DNA of 14,153 nucleotides from JAGVSV01 sp040766135 (GTDB lineage Bacteria > Bacillota > Clostridia > Christensenellales > Aristaeellaceae): contig JAXGRA010000024.1 in the NCBI GenBank assembly GCA_040766135.1, forward strand, positions 1 to 14,153, in the 5' to 3' direction. Shown here piece after piece: positions 5,576 through 12,816 of this stretch (positions within the stretch are counted from its first letter, which is position 1; every line of letters starts with the position of its first letter). Position numbers and translations under genes: made by a program. The notes below the pieces were generated by a model. The model was not told where the DNA came from and searched no databases. It saw only the letters and a program-made list of their open reading frames with translations.

Positions 5576-7093
5576 ATGAAGAAACTGGTTATCTTTTTCC
5601 TCAGCTTGGTGCTGATGGCAGGCTTGCTGCCCATGGCACAAGCGGCCGATCTGCCGTACGTGGAGATCGACTGGTATGTTGGCGCACAGCCCCAGATGGA
5701 CCAACAGACTGTCAACGACAAGCTCAACGAATATCTCCTAGAAAAGTTGAACATGAAAGTCAACTTTATGTTCATGAGCAGCGGCGACTGGGTGTCGAAG
5801 ATGGGCACCATGATTGCCTCCGGGCAGGACTTGGGCATCATCGGCTTTGGTGCCCAGTCTAAGTCTGACTATGTGATAGAAGCACAGCGTGGCGCATTCT
5901 ATCCCATTACCAAGCTGCTGGACGAAGTAGCCCCCGAGACCAAGGCGCTGTTCCCGGACGAAATCTGGGAAGCCATGAAAATTAACGGGGAAATTTACGG
6001 CATTCCTTCGCTGAAGGACAATGGCTATTTCATGTCGCTAATTTATAATGCGGACATGGCTGAAAAGTATGATATTGACGTGGAAAAGTATCAGTATCGT
6101 AATTTCCGTGACTTGGGCGAGCTGTTCCGTGAAGCAAAGGCCAAGCGCGATGCCGACAAGCCCGAATGGGCCGATCGTCCCATCGTGTGGGATGTCAACC
6201 GCCTGTATCCGTACTACTTTGCCTTTGAGACCTTCCTGAACGACAGTTACCTGGCCGTGTGTAACATCGACGGCATTATGGACTTGGAAGGCTACACCAG
6301 CGACCAAGTTGTCAACTTCTACGACACACAGGAATTCTTGGATTTCTGTCTGCAAAAGCAAGCCATGGTAGAGGAAGGGCTATATGCCTATGACTATGCC
6401 AACATGCGGGACTGGTACTATGATGGCAGTTTATTTGCATATTCGGGCTGGGGCTACACCTACATTCCGGATCATCTGTATTCTGACCAGTTCACTACCA
6501 AAATGAAGATAAGTGAACACCTGTGGACAGAGACCAACAACTACTTCTCCGCCGGCACTGCTATCTCGGCCAACTGCGCCAACCCAGAGCGCGCGATGAT
6601 GTTCCTCAACCTGGTCAACACCGATCCCTACGTGGCCACCATGGTTCGCTTTGGCGTGGAAGGCATCCACTACAAGCGCGATGCCGAGGGCAAGATGACC
6701 TTTGAAGGTACCATCAATGAGGATCGCTCCAACCGTGCATACTACTACTGGTACGGTGCTTCCTTTGGCAACCTGATCATTGTGGAGGCTCCTGAAGCCT
6801 TGAGCGGCCCGGACGGCATCATGCTCAAGCGTATGATGGAATACAACGAGGCTTGCATCAAACCCAAGCACTTGGGCTTTGTGTTTGATACCACCCCGGT
6901 GGTTAACGAGATTGCCGCTTGCACCAATATCGTGATGGAATACCAGATGGAACTGGCCAGGGGACAGGCCGCTTCCCAGGAGGAAGTGGAAGACCTCGTA
7001 CAGGAGTTCCGCGACAAGCTGAAGGCCAACGGCGCTGAAAAGATCGTCGCCGCTGTGCAGGAGCAGATGGACGCCTGGATTGCCGGCAAATAA
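5576..7093 (+). CDS. extracellular solute-binding protein of the sugar importer
   Basis: The 505-residue product delivers substrate to the permease pair. Residues 1-23 are a signal peptide: basic MKK, a hydrophobic core LVIFFLSLVLMAGLLP (4-19) and AQA before a likely signal peptidase I cut at 23/24. There is no lipobox cysteine, which is unusual because Gram-positive binding proteins are mostly lipoproteins. The mature part shows family-1 binding-protein features: VEIDWYVGAQPQ (29-40), LLEKLNMKVNF, GIPSLKDNGYF with a hinge-like region, and many aromatic residues (YYYWYGASFG) that could stack on sugar rings. A length near 500 fits the LplA-like group. GGGAGG (5563-5568) seven bases before ATG 5576 fixes the start. 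The ligand cannot be read from sequence. Confidence 0.85.
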   Translation: MKKLVIFFLSLVLMAGLLPMAQAADLPYVEIDWYVGAQPQMDQQTVNDKLNEYLLEKLNMKVNFMFMSSGDWVSKMGTMIASGQDLGIIGFGAQSKSDYVIEAQRGAFYPITKLLDEVAPETKALFPDEIWEAMKINGEIYGIPSLKDNGYFMSLIYNADMAEKYDIDVEKYQYRNFRDLGELFREAKAKRDADKPEWADRPIVWDVNRLYPYYFAFETFLNDSYLAVCNIDGIMDLEGYTSDQVVNFYDTQEFLDFCLQKQAMVEEGLYAYDYANMRDWYYDGSLFAYSGWGYTYIPDHLYSDQFTTKMKISEHLWTETNNYFSAGTAISANCANPERAMMFLNLVNTDPYVATMVRFGVEGIHYKRDAEGKMTFEGTINEDRSNRAYYYWYGASFGNLIIVEAPEALSGPDGIMLKRMMEYNEACIKPKHLGFVFDTTPVVNEIAACTNIVMEYQMELARGQAASQEEVEDLVQEFRDKLKANGAEKIVAAVQEQMDAWIAGK

Positions 7094-7141
7094 TGGCCTA
7101 ATGGTTTAGGAAGCATAACTTCCCAAAGCAACCACCCATAA

Positions 7142-7180
7142 AAACGCCCGCCTCTTCCGGAAACGGGGAGGTGGGCGTTT
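7142..7180 (+). terminator. terminator after the importer operon
   Basis: The arms AAACGCCCGCCTC (7142-7154) and GAGGTGGGCGTTT (7168-7180) pair over 13 bp with one G-U. The T-run is short on the plus strand (TTT) and longer on the minus strand (TTTTTAT), so the element may act in both directions. Two small overlapping hairpins, CCTAA/TTAGG (7097-7110) and GGAAG/CTTCC (7109-7123), precede it and exclude each other. Confidence 0.65.
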
Positions 7181-7216
7181 GCTGTGAGCAAAATCGTTTT
7201 AATGTCTCTGCTGCGG

Positions 7217-7245
7217 TTGTGTGAAGCGCGGGCGTGTGATAGAAT
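7217..7245 (+). promoter_or_regulatory. candidate promoter of the EF-G-like gene
   Basis: TTGTGT (7217-7222) and TAGAAT (7240-7245) are spaced by 17 bases. Transcription would start near 7252, leaving a leader of about 46 bases before ATG 7298. Confidence 0.5.
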
Positions 7246-7297
7246 ATACCTTGTGTAAACGATGTACTTGGATAATATACTCACAGGGGGAACAGAC

Positions 7298-9379
7298 ATG
7301 GCTGACTATGGAACACAGGACTTACGGAACATTGCGCTGTTGGGTCACGGCAGCGAGGGCAAGACCACGCTGACGGAGGCTATGCTATTTGCTGCCGGCA
7401 CGATTGACCGCCAGGGCAAGGTAGAGGACGGCGGCACCGTTACGGACTTTGACCCGGAAGAAATCAAGCGCGGCATTTCCATCAGCGCGGCAGTGGCGCC
7501 GGTGGAATGGAAAAAGTCCAAGCTGAACTTGGTGGACGTGCCGGGCTACTTTGACTTTATCGGCGAAATCTTTGGGCCGCTACGCGTAGCGCAGACGGCC
7601 GCCATCGTGGTGGGCTCGGTGTCCGGGCTGACGGTGGGCGCTGAAAAGGCATGGGACTATGCCGGACAAAACCGCGTGGGCCGCATGTTTATCGTCAATC
7701 AGATGGACCGCGAAAATGCGGACTTTACCAAGGTGTTGAACGAGCTGCGTGAAAAATACGGCACCTCCGTTGTGCCGCTGATTGTGCCCATTGGTGCGGG
7801 CCCCAAGTTTACCGGCGTGGTGAACGTGCTGGAAAACAAGGCTTGGGAAGGCAGCGGCAAGGCGCTCAAGGAAGTGCCGGTGCCGGACAGCATGTCTGCC
7901 GCCATCGAGGAAGCCATGGCCGAGATGACCGAGGCCGCCGCCGAAGCTGATGACGAACTGCTGGAAAAATATTTTGAAGAGGGCGAGCTGACGCCTGAAG
8001 AAGTGCGCAAGGGCTTCCGTGCCGGCATGAAGAGCGGCAAGATCGCACCGGTGGTGTGCTGCTCTGCGCTGACCGGCGTGGGCATCGCTGCACTGATGGA
8101 TATGATGGTGTCCTACACCAACTCTCCCAAGGATACGGTTGCTGTGGGCGTTGACCCCAAATCCGGCGAAGAAGCCAAGCGCGTGTGCAACAACGATGAG
8201 CCGTTCAGCGCGTTTGTATTCAAAACCATCGCAGACCCCTTTGTGGGCAAGCTGTCGCTGGTGCGCGTGATGTCGGGCAGCCTGACGCCCGCCACGGCGC
8301 TGTATAACGCCAGCAGCGAAAAGGCTGAGAAATCCGGCGGCCTGTACATCCAGCGCGGCAAAAAGCAGACCAACGTGCAGGTGTTGAATGCTGGTGATAT
8401 CGGCGCGCTCAGCAAGCTGCAAAACACTGCCACCGGCGATACGCTGTGCGACCCTAACCAATTGATTCGCTACGCGGCCATTGAATACCCGGTGCCCAGC
8501 TTCTCCAAGGCTGTGTATGCCACCAAGCAGGGCGAGGAAGACAAGGTGTTTACCGGCCTGGCCCGCTTGACCGAGGAAGACCCCTCCATCAAGCTGGAAA
8601 AGAATGCTGAGACGACCGAAACCATCCTTTCCGGCCAGGGCGAATTGCATCTGGACGTGATCTCGGCCAAGCTGGCCAGCAAGTTTGGCGGGCAGGCTAC
8701 CTTGAAAGATCCGCGCATCCCCTACCGCGAAACCATTCGCAAGACGGTGTCCTGCCAGGGTCGCCACAAAAAGCAGACCGGCGGGCACGGGCAGTTTGGA
8801 GATGTATGGATTGAGTTCAGCCCCTTGCCTGACACCAACGTGGACTTTGAGTTTGTCGATGCCGTTGTGGGCGGCGTGGTGCCGCGCAACTTCATCCCCT
8901 CGGTGGAAAAAGGCCTACGCGAGAACATCACCAAGGGCGTGCTGGCAGGCTATCCGATGGTGGGTCTGCGCGCCAAGCTGTACGATGGCAGCTACCACGC
9001 GGTGGACTCCTCCGAAATGGCGTTCCGCACCGCTGCCCGTATCGCCTATAAAAAAGGCTGTATGGAAGCCAACCCCGTGCTGCTGGAGCCCATCATGCGC
9101 GTGGAAGTGCTGGTGCCCGATGAGTACATGGGCGATATCATGGGCGACGTCAGCAAGCGCCGCGGCCGCATCATGGGTATGAACCAGGTGGACGGCTTGC
9201 AGCAGGTGGTGGCCGAAGTGCCCATGGGCGAAATGTTCAAGTACGCAACCGACCTGCGCTCCATGACCCAGGCGCGCGGCAGCTTCACCATGGAGTTTGA
9301 GCGCTATGAAGAAGTGCCCGGCGACGTGGCCAAGAAGATCATCGAAAGCGCAGAGAAGGACGAGGACGAGGACGAGTAA
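7298..9379 (+). CDS. elongation factor G-like translational GTPase (FusA2-like paralogue)
   Basis: The 693-residue protein has the full five-domain EF-G layout. G motifs: P-loop GHGSEGKT (16-23), switch I RGISISAAV (58-66), G3 DVPGYFDF (80-87), G4 NQMD (134-137) and a G5-like SAL near residue 258. Domain IV is marked by KKQTGGHGQFGDVW, and the C-terminus ends in an acidic EKDEDEDE tail. Canonical EF-G has AHIDAGKT, DTPGHVDF and NKMD. The GHGSEGKT form and a tyrosine in place of the catalytic-loop histidine are traits of the EF-G-like paralogue group. These paralogues coexist with true EF-G, and their role (a specialised translocation, recycling or stress step) is not settled. ATG 7298 is chosen because AGGGGG (7285-7290) lies seven bases upstream; an in-frame ATG at 7262 has none. 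It stands alone between terminators. Confidence 0.88.
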   Translation: MADYGTQDLRNIALLGHGSEGKTTLTEAMLFAAGTIDRQGKVEDGGTVTDFDPEEIKRGISISAAVAPVEWKKSKLNLVDVPGYFDFIGEIFGPLRVAQTAAIVVGSVSGLTVGAEKAWDYAGQNRVGRMFIVNQMDRENADFTKVLNELREKYGTSVVPLIVPIGAGPKFTGVVNVLENKAWEGSGKALKEVPVPDSMSAAIEEAMAEMTEAAAEADDELLEKYFEEGELTPEEVRKGFRAGMKSGKIAPVVCCSALTGVGIAALMDMMVSYTNSPKDTVAVGVDPKSGEEAKRVCNNDEPFSAFVFKTIADPFVGKLSLVRVMSGSLTPATALYNASSEKAEKSGGLYIQRGKKQTNVQVLNAGDIGALSKLQNTATGDTLCDPNQLIRYAAIEYPVPSFSKAVYATKQGEEDKVFTGLARLTEEDPSIKLEKNAETTETILSGQGELHLDVISAKLASKFGGQATLKDPRIPYRETIRKTVSCQGRHKKQTGGHGQFGDVWIEFSPLPDTNVDFEFVDAVVGGVVPRNFIPSVEKGLRENITKGVLAGYPMVGLRAKLYDGSYHAVDSSEMAFRTAARIAYKKGCMEANPVLLEPIMRVEVLVPDEYMGDIMGDVSKRRGRIMGMNQVDGLQQVVAEVPMGEMFKYATDLRSMTQARGSFTMEFERYEEVPGDVAKKIIESAEKDEDEDE

Positions 9380-9406
9380 GATTCCCCCTGAAATTCACAA
9401 GATTTA

Positions 9407-9439
9407 CCCCCGCTGGCCGTTGGCAGGCGGGGGTTTTTT
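9407..9439 (+). terminator. strong intrinsic terminator of the EF-G-like gene
   Basis: CCCCCGC (9407-9413) pairs with GCGGGGG (9427-9433), with an inner GCC/GGC pairing, and T6 follows (9434-9439). No comparable terminator is seen for the convergent gene ending at 9511; the interval 9440-9510 holds nothing else that I can support. Confidence 0.9.
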
Positions 9440-9510
9440 GTGTATTTCAACATAAATGGTAATTTATTATAGAAACTGAATAAACGCTTGCTTATCGCCC
9501 GTGCCTGCGA

Positions 9511-10938
9511 TCAGTTTACTCGCAGCCTCTCCCGGTTAATGAACCCGCGGATGGGCTGGCCTTCATAGTAGGTTTCGATATAAGCCCAGTGGTTTGCAAA
9601 GTTCTCATAGGCCAGCAGCGTTACGGTGGTGCCGGCGGGCAGCTCGAACATCCAGGTGGGATGAATGATGGGGTCATCGGTTACTGCGGCGGTGGAGGTG
9701 ATGGTAGCCGTCTGGCTGTTGAACACGATTTCCGGGACGCACACATCATAGGGCAGCGCGCTGGCCGGCATGTAGCCGATGCGGAACAGGTTGTTGCTCA
9801 GCCCATAGCCAATCATGGCCCAGCCGTTGGTCGTCCCCCATACCATCAGGCTACCGCCGCCCATGGTGGCGCGCCCATTGGCCGCACGATAGTAGTGCGT
9901 GCCGGGGCCGGAATAGATGCCTTGCGGGTCGCCGTTGTAGCTGAAGCGCTTATATGCAGGCAGCACGCCATTTCCGCTGATGTAGACGGTTTCCTGCGGG
10001 CAGGGCACATACTGCTTCGGCTGTGTGTTGGATGGAGCAGGCGCGCTGGCGGATGCTGAACCATCGGAGATTCGGATGCGGTTGATAAACCCGCGGATGG
10101 GTTGCCCCTCATAATAGGTTTCGATATAAGCCCAGTGGCCGACAAAGGTTTCATACGCCAGCAGCGTCACCCGGGTGCCCACGGGGATTTCAAACATCCA
10201 GGTGGGGTGAACGATCGGGTCGTCCGTCAGGCTGGCGGGGGAGATGACGGTCACTTCCCGGTAGCTGAATGAAATAGGCTGCATAGAGACATATGGGCTG
10301 AGCACGCTGGCCGGGATGTAGCCGATACGGTACAGGTTGTTGCTCAGCCCATAGCCAATCATGGCCCAATCGCCGTCGGTGCCCCAGATTTTGATGCGCC
10401 CGCCGCCCAAGCGCGCCTGCCCGTTGGCCACACGCGCATAGTGCGTGCCCGGGCCGGAATAGACGGCGATGGCGTCGCCGTTGTAGGAAAACTCCACCGT
10501 TCCGGGCAGGTTGTTGATGCCGGAAATGCGGTTGGGGTTGGTGGGGTAGTTATAGGTGTTGGAGGCAGCGGCAGGCGGCTTGGGCTGGGGCTGCGGCGCC
10601 TGATAGGTTGGCTGCTGCGGCGCCATGTTGACGCTGCTGGCCGTTGAGAAAGGCTTGTAATATACCAATTTGCCGCTGATGTATGCAATCTGGTTGTCGG
10701 GCGTGATAATCTCATACCAGCCGTTGGCGGTCTTGCCGGTGGTCTGGAACAGCTGTCCGGGCTTGCCCGTACCGATGATGCTATAATCAACGCTGTCCCC
10801 GCTGCGCAGGTTGACAGCCCGGTGCTCGGTGACGGTGACCTCGCCCACGATGGTCAGGGGTGTGGCTCCGGCTGTTCCAGACAGAAAAAGCCCGGATAAT
10901 AAAACCAGTATCGCGAATAATGCTGCTGATCTTTTCAT
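9511..10938 (-). CDS. secreted SH3-like repeat protein with internal tandem duplication
   Basis: A 475-residue exported protein. Residues 1-25 are a signal peptide (MKRSAALFAILVLL..., likely cut AGA/T at 25/26) with no lipobox cysteine. Residues about 33-93 form a bacterial SH3 domain (RAVNLRSGDSVDYSIIGTGK, 40-59). A Pro/Gln-rich spacer (106-125) follows. Then come two copies of a unit of about 140 residues (149-290 and 331-472), each with FSYNGD, YSGPGTHY, GGG, WAMIGYGLSNNL, RIGY-x-PAS, TDDPI-x-HPTWMFE, VTLLAYE and HWAYIETYYEGQPIRGFINR. Each unit appears to pair two SH3-like folds. Such domains bind peptidoglycan or other wall polymers; this protein has no catalytic domain, so an envelope-binding role is inferred. 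AAAGGAG (10953-10947) precedes ATG 10938. Confidence 0.82.
   Translation of the reverse strand: MKRSAALFAILVLLSGLFLSGTAGATPLTIVGEVTVTEHRAVNLRSGDSVDYSIIGTGKPGQLFQTTGKTANGWYEIITPDNQIAYISGKLVYYKPFSTASSVNMAPQQPTYQAPQPQPKPPAAASNTYNYPTNPNRISGINNLPGTVEFSYNGDAIAVYSGPGTHYARVANGQARLGGGRIKIWGTDGDWAMIGYGLSNNLYRIGYIPASVLSPYVSMQPISFSYREVTVISPASLTDDPIVHPTWMFEIPVGTRVTLLAYETFVGHWAYIETYYEGQPIRGFINRIRISDGSASASAPAPSNTQPKQYVPCPQETVYISGNGVLPAYKRFSYNGDPQGIYSGPGTHYYRAANGRATMGGGSLMVWGTTNGWAMIGYGLSNNLFRIGYMPASALPYDVCVPEIVFNSQTATITSTAAVTDDPIIHPTWMFELPAGTTVTLLAYENFANHWAYIETYYEGQPIRGFINRERLRVN
9517..10492. repeat. intragenic tandem duplication, 546-base offset
   Basis: Two DNA copies (about 9517-9945 and 10063-10492) align at a constant offset of 546 bases, exactly 182 codons. 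The offset holds at three widely spaced blocks: GGTTTCGATATAAGCCCAGT (9571 and 10117), TTGTTGCTCAGCCCATAGCC (9791 and 10337) and GGGCCGGAATAG (9905 and 10451). No indel has disturbed the register. Identity is high in these blocks and lower elsewhere. Confidence 0.85.
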
Positions 10939-10969
10939 TGAAAACTCTCCTTTATATTGTTCCGAATGC

Positions 10970-10999
10970 AGTGTAATGGAAAGCGCGCGATGCTGTCAA
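10970..10999 (-). promoter_or_regulatory. promoter of the leftward SH3 protein gene
   Basis: On the minus strand a perfect TTGACA (10999-10994) and TACACT (10975-10970) are spaced by 18 bases. Transcription would start near 10963, about 25 bases before the ATG at 10938. Confidence 0.6.
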
Positions 11000-11070
11000 T
11001 GTGGCGTGCTGCTTATGTTTGGGTGGAAATGGAAGTTTTTATATTAAGAAAAATCAACATCATAATGTGA

Positions 11071-11099
11071 TTGCGGACTCAATATTGCCATGCTATCAT
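11071..11099 (+). promoter_or_regulatory. promoter of the rightward SH3/zinc-ribbon gene
   Basis: TTGCGG (11071-11076) and TATCAT (11094-11099) are spaced by 17 bases, predicting transcription start near 11106 and a leader of about 46 bases. The -10 box lies inside the first copy of the direct repeat described separately. Confidence 0.5.
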
Positions 11100-11131
11100 G
11101 GTTGCAGACATTCAATATTTGCCATCATGGT
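11079..11131. repeat. imperfect direct repeat over promoter and leader
   Basis: TCAATATTGCCAT, then GCT, then ATCATGGT (11079-11102) recurs as TCAATATTTGCCATCATGGT (11112-11131). The copies are 33 bases apart in start position. The first covers the -10 element, the second the leader just before the ribosome binding site. They could be tandem binding sites for a regulator or a small duplication scar. Confidence 0.45.
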
Positions 11132-11151
11132 AAAGAAAGGTGGAAATGATC

Positions 11152-11862
11152 ATGAAAGGGAAGCGTTGTTTGCTTCGGTTGCTGGCGTTGTTCATGTGCC
11201 TGTGTGTGGCTGTTCCGGCGGCTGCCGATGGCCTGATGGCCGGTTTGCTTTCACGGCTGTCTACGCGCACCGGCCCCGGCACGCAGTATGACGAGCCAGG
11301 CACGTACTTCCAGAAGGATTGGCAGATCGCGCAGGTGCAGGTAATCAGCGCGGCCTGGGATCATGTCAACGATATCTGGTGGGTGGAGGTGGACTTTTCT
11401 GCCATTGGCAAAAAGTTTCGCGCGTATACGGGGCTCAAGCGTATTGCAATTGATATCAACCTTGTGCCTCAGGAGCAGCTGCTGGGCACCACCGTGATGA
11501 CCAGCGCCGCCAAGGTGTACTGGGGCCCCGGCCGGGATTATGTGGAGGCCAGGTACAACGTGCCCAACTACACCGAGGTAAAGATGTATGGCGCGGAAAA
11601 TGGCTTTGTGCAGGTGGAGTTCCATGACCCGCGCACCGCAGTCAACCAATATTCTTTGCGCCGAGGCTGGGTCACGGCGCGGGCAGTGAGCGGCCAGTGG
11701 GAAGTGCAGCAGCCTGTTGTTACCACAGCACCTGCCTTGTTCCCCAACATACCGGGCGGATCGCCCAGCGGCTCCTTCCAGTTCTGCCCGCATTGCGGCA
11801 AAAACTTGCCCACCGGCAACACCTATTCCTTCTGCCCATATTGTGGCAAGGCGTTCAAGTAA
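11152..11862 (+). CDS. secreted SH3-like protein with C-terminal zinc ribbon
   Basis: The 236-residue product begins with a signal peptide (basic MKGKR, hydrophobic LLRLLALFMCLCVAV, likely cut AAA/D at 25/26); the cysteines at 16 and 18 are not in a good lipobox. Two SH3-like segments follow, marked by STRTGPGTQYDE (37-48) and VYWGPGRDYVEA (122-133). The GPGxxY signature is shared with the divergent gene at 9511-10938. A Pro/Gly/Ser linker (186-209) leads to a zinc ribbon at 212-231 (FCPHCG ... FCPYCG; Cys212, 215, 228, 231). A zinc ribbon on an exported chain is odd: it may be a metal-binding tag, or the signal sequence may act as a membrane anchor. ATG 11152 is preceded by AGAAAGGTGG (11134-11143); GTG 11140 and ATG 11146 are in frame but less well placed. 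Confidence 0.8.
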   Translation: MKGKRCLLRLLALFMCLCVAVPAAADGLMAGLLSRLSTRTGPGTQYDEPGTYFQKDWQIAQVQVISAAWDHVNDIWWVEVDFSAIGKKFRAYTGLKRIAIDINLVPQEQLLGTTVMTSAAKVYWGPGRDYVEARYNVPNYTEVKMYGAENGFVQVEFHDPRTAVNQYSLRRGWVTARAVSGQWEVQQPVVTTAPALFPNIPGGSPSGSFQFCPHCGKNLPTGNTYSFCPYCGKAFK

Positions 11863-11885
11863 GAGAATTATTAGCTGATTCGTCT

Positions 11886-11929
11886 GATAAAAAACATCCG
11901 CTGGAACATATTCGGCGGATGTTTTTATC
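11886..11929. terminator. bidirectional intrinsic terminator
   Basis: GATAAAAAACATCCGC (11886-11901) pairs with GCGGATGTTTTTATC (11915-11929), with one A unpaired and a 13-base loop. The arms provide T-runs in both directions. It serves the SH3/zinc-ribbon gene on the plus strand and probably the leftward unit starting beyond 12100 on the minus strand. Confidence 0.85.
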
Positions 11930-11942
11930 ATATTGAGCAAAT

Positions 11943-11981
11943 GTTTCCGGAGTTGGCGCGATATTATTTCCGAAGTTGGCG
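11943..11981. repeat. 15-bp direct repeat pair, possible solo IS end
   Basis: TTTCCGGAGTTGGCG (11944-11958) recurs as TTTCCGAAGTTGGCG (11967-11981), 14 of 15 bases identical, start-to-start distance 23. The block begins with TG. Repeated short motifs close to a TG terminus are a feature of IS21-family ends, so this may be the relic of one. No transposase gene is present, and I cannot exclude a protein-binding site. Confidence 0.4.
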
Positions 11982-12010
11982 TTTTCCTGGGGCAAGAGTG
12001 CTGATACGGT

Positions 12011-12100
12011 CTATTCCACCTGCGTGATGGGGTAGCTGATGTGCAGGTCGGCACGCCAGTAATTATGCAGCCAGGTATATGGGTTGTTGGCTTCTTGCAT
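12011..12100 (-). CDS. possible 29-residue small protein
   Basis: On the minus strand ATG at 12100 opens 29 codons ending in TAG, preceded by a strong GGAGGA (12110-12105). It starts 20 bases after the stop of the nucleotidyltransferase gene, so it could be its co-transcribed last cistron before the bidirectional terminator. The product is aromatic-rich (NNPYTWLHNYWRADLHISY) with no signal peptide or known motif that I recognise. A decayed fragment of a larger gene is the main alternative. Confidence 0.4.
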   Translation of the reverse strand: MQEANNPYTWLHNYWRADLHISYPITQVE

Positions 12101-12120
12101 GGTATCCTCCGATTCATGAA

Positions 12121-12774
12121 TCAATGCGCGGGCAGCCAGCGATGGCCGCCGGGGTACATGGTTTGAAGTGCGGTGTATAGCCAACCCTTTTGCACGGGTG
12201 AAAGGGCCGCCATCGCTGCATCATAATCCAGCTGATAGCCTGGCCGGTCAGGGTCGGTTGATTTGTATAGCAGCACCAACTCCGGTGCCAGATAGCGGAT
12301 GCCATTGCGGGACAATATGGCTTCTTTCAGCGGAAGAGATATAGCCTTGTTGCGCGCGTACAGGAAACGACCGTCCTGCCTATGGTTGAACAGAAACTCG
12401 ATGAAGGTCAGGTGCTCCAGATTGCACGGGTCAAACGATACTTGGTACATGTCCAACTCATCAGTTTTGGTAAGCGCCACGTTATTGCACGCATCCGTCA
12501 TGCAGAAAATATTCCGTCTGCTTCGGAACTGTTGTGCAATGTCTGTTATTCGATGGGCCAGCCCGCCGCCGCACAGCTCGTACACCTGCCAGCCTAAGCT
12601 TTGCATGTAGAGGATAATGCTGTCACGCTCTTCCCACCATGCGGACACATCCACATCCCCATGCATGCGCACGGTGCGGTTCAGAAACAACTCTATGGCA
12701 AAGCCGCCGCACAGGGCCAGGTCAAAGCCACCTGGTTTTAGCAATTCATGTGTTGCGGTGATGATTGGATGCAT
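12121..12774 (-). CDS. nucleotidyltransferase-fold protein (ANT/Lnu-like)
   Basis: The 217-residue cytoplasmic protein carries the nucleotidyltransferase signature GGFAIELFLNRTVRMHGDVD (23-42): the GG turn and the D40-x-D42 metal-binding pair. The C-terminal part has YLAPELVLLYKSTDP (about 175-189), DYDAAMAAL and WLYTAL ... GGHRWL, a pattern shared with the family that includes lincosamide and ANT(2'')-type aminoglycoside nucleotidyltransferases. Many relatives are uncharacterised, so resistance is only one possibility; MNT-type toxin-antitoxin partners are less likely because the protein is longer and no HEPN gene is adjacent. AGGAG (12786-12782) precedes ATG 12774. The gap to the upstream ComEA-like gene is 42 bases, with a weak TATAGG that could be a separate -10. 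Confidence 0.72.
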   Translation of the reverse strand: MHPIITATHELLKPGGFDLALCGGFAIELFLNRTVRMHGDVDVSAWWEERDSIILYMQSLGWQVYELCGGGLAHRITDIAQQFRSRRNIFCMTDACNNVALTKTDELDMYQVSFDPCNLEHLTFIEFLFNHRQDGRFLYARNKAISLPLKEAILSRNGIRYLAPELVLLYKSTDPDRPGYQLDYDAAMAALSPVQKGWLYTALQTMYPGGHRWLPAH

Positions 12775-12816
12775 AGGTTTTCTCCTGTGCCTATAGCGTA
12801 CTTATCCATCCGTCTG

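Noticed and set aside
7580..8788. 402-codon minus-strand frame, His/Gly/Ala-rich
   Set aside because: Antisense to the EF-G-like gene; composition is what reverse reading of that gene produces, and there is no ribosome binding site.
12121..12774. Toxin-antitoxin (MNT/HEPN) module
   Set aside because: The nucleotidyltransferase is longer than typical MNT proteins and has no HEPN-like neighbour; the following small frame is only 29 residues and does not resemble HEPN.
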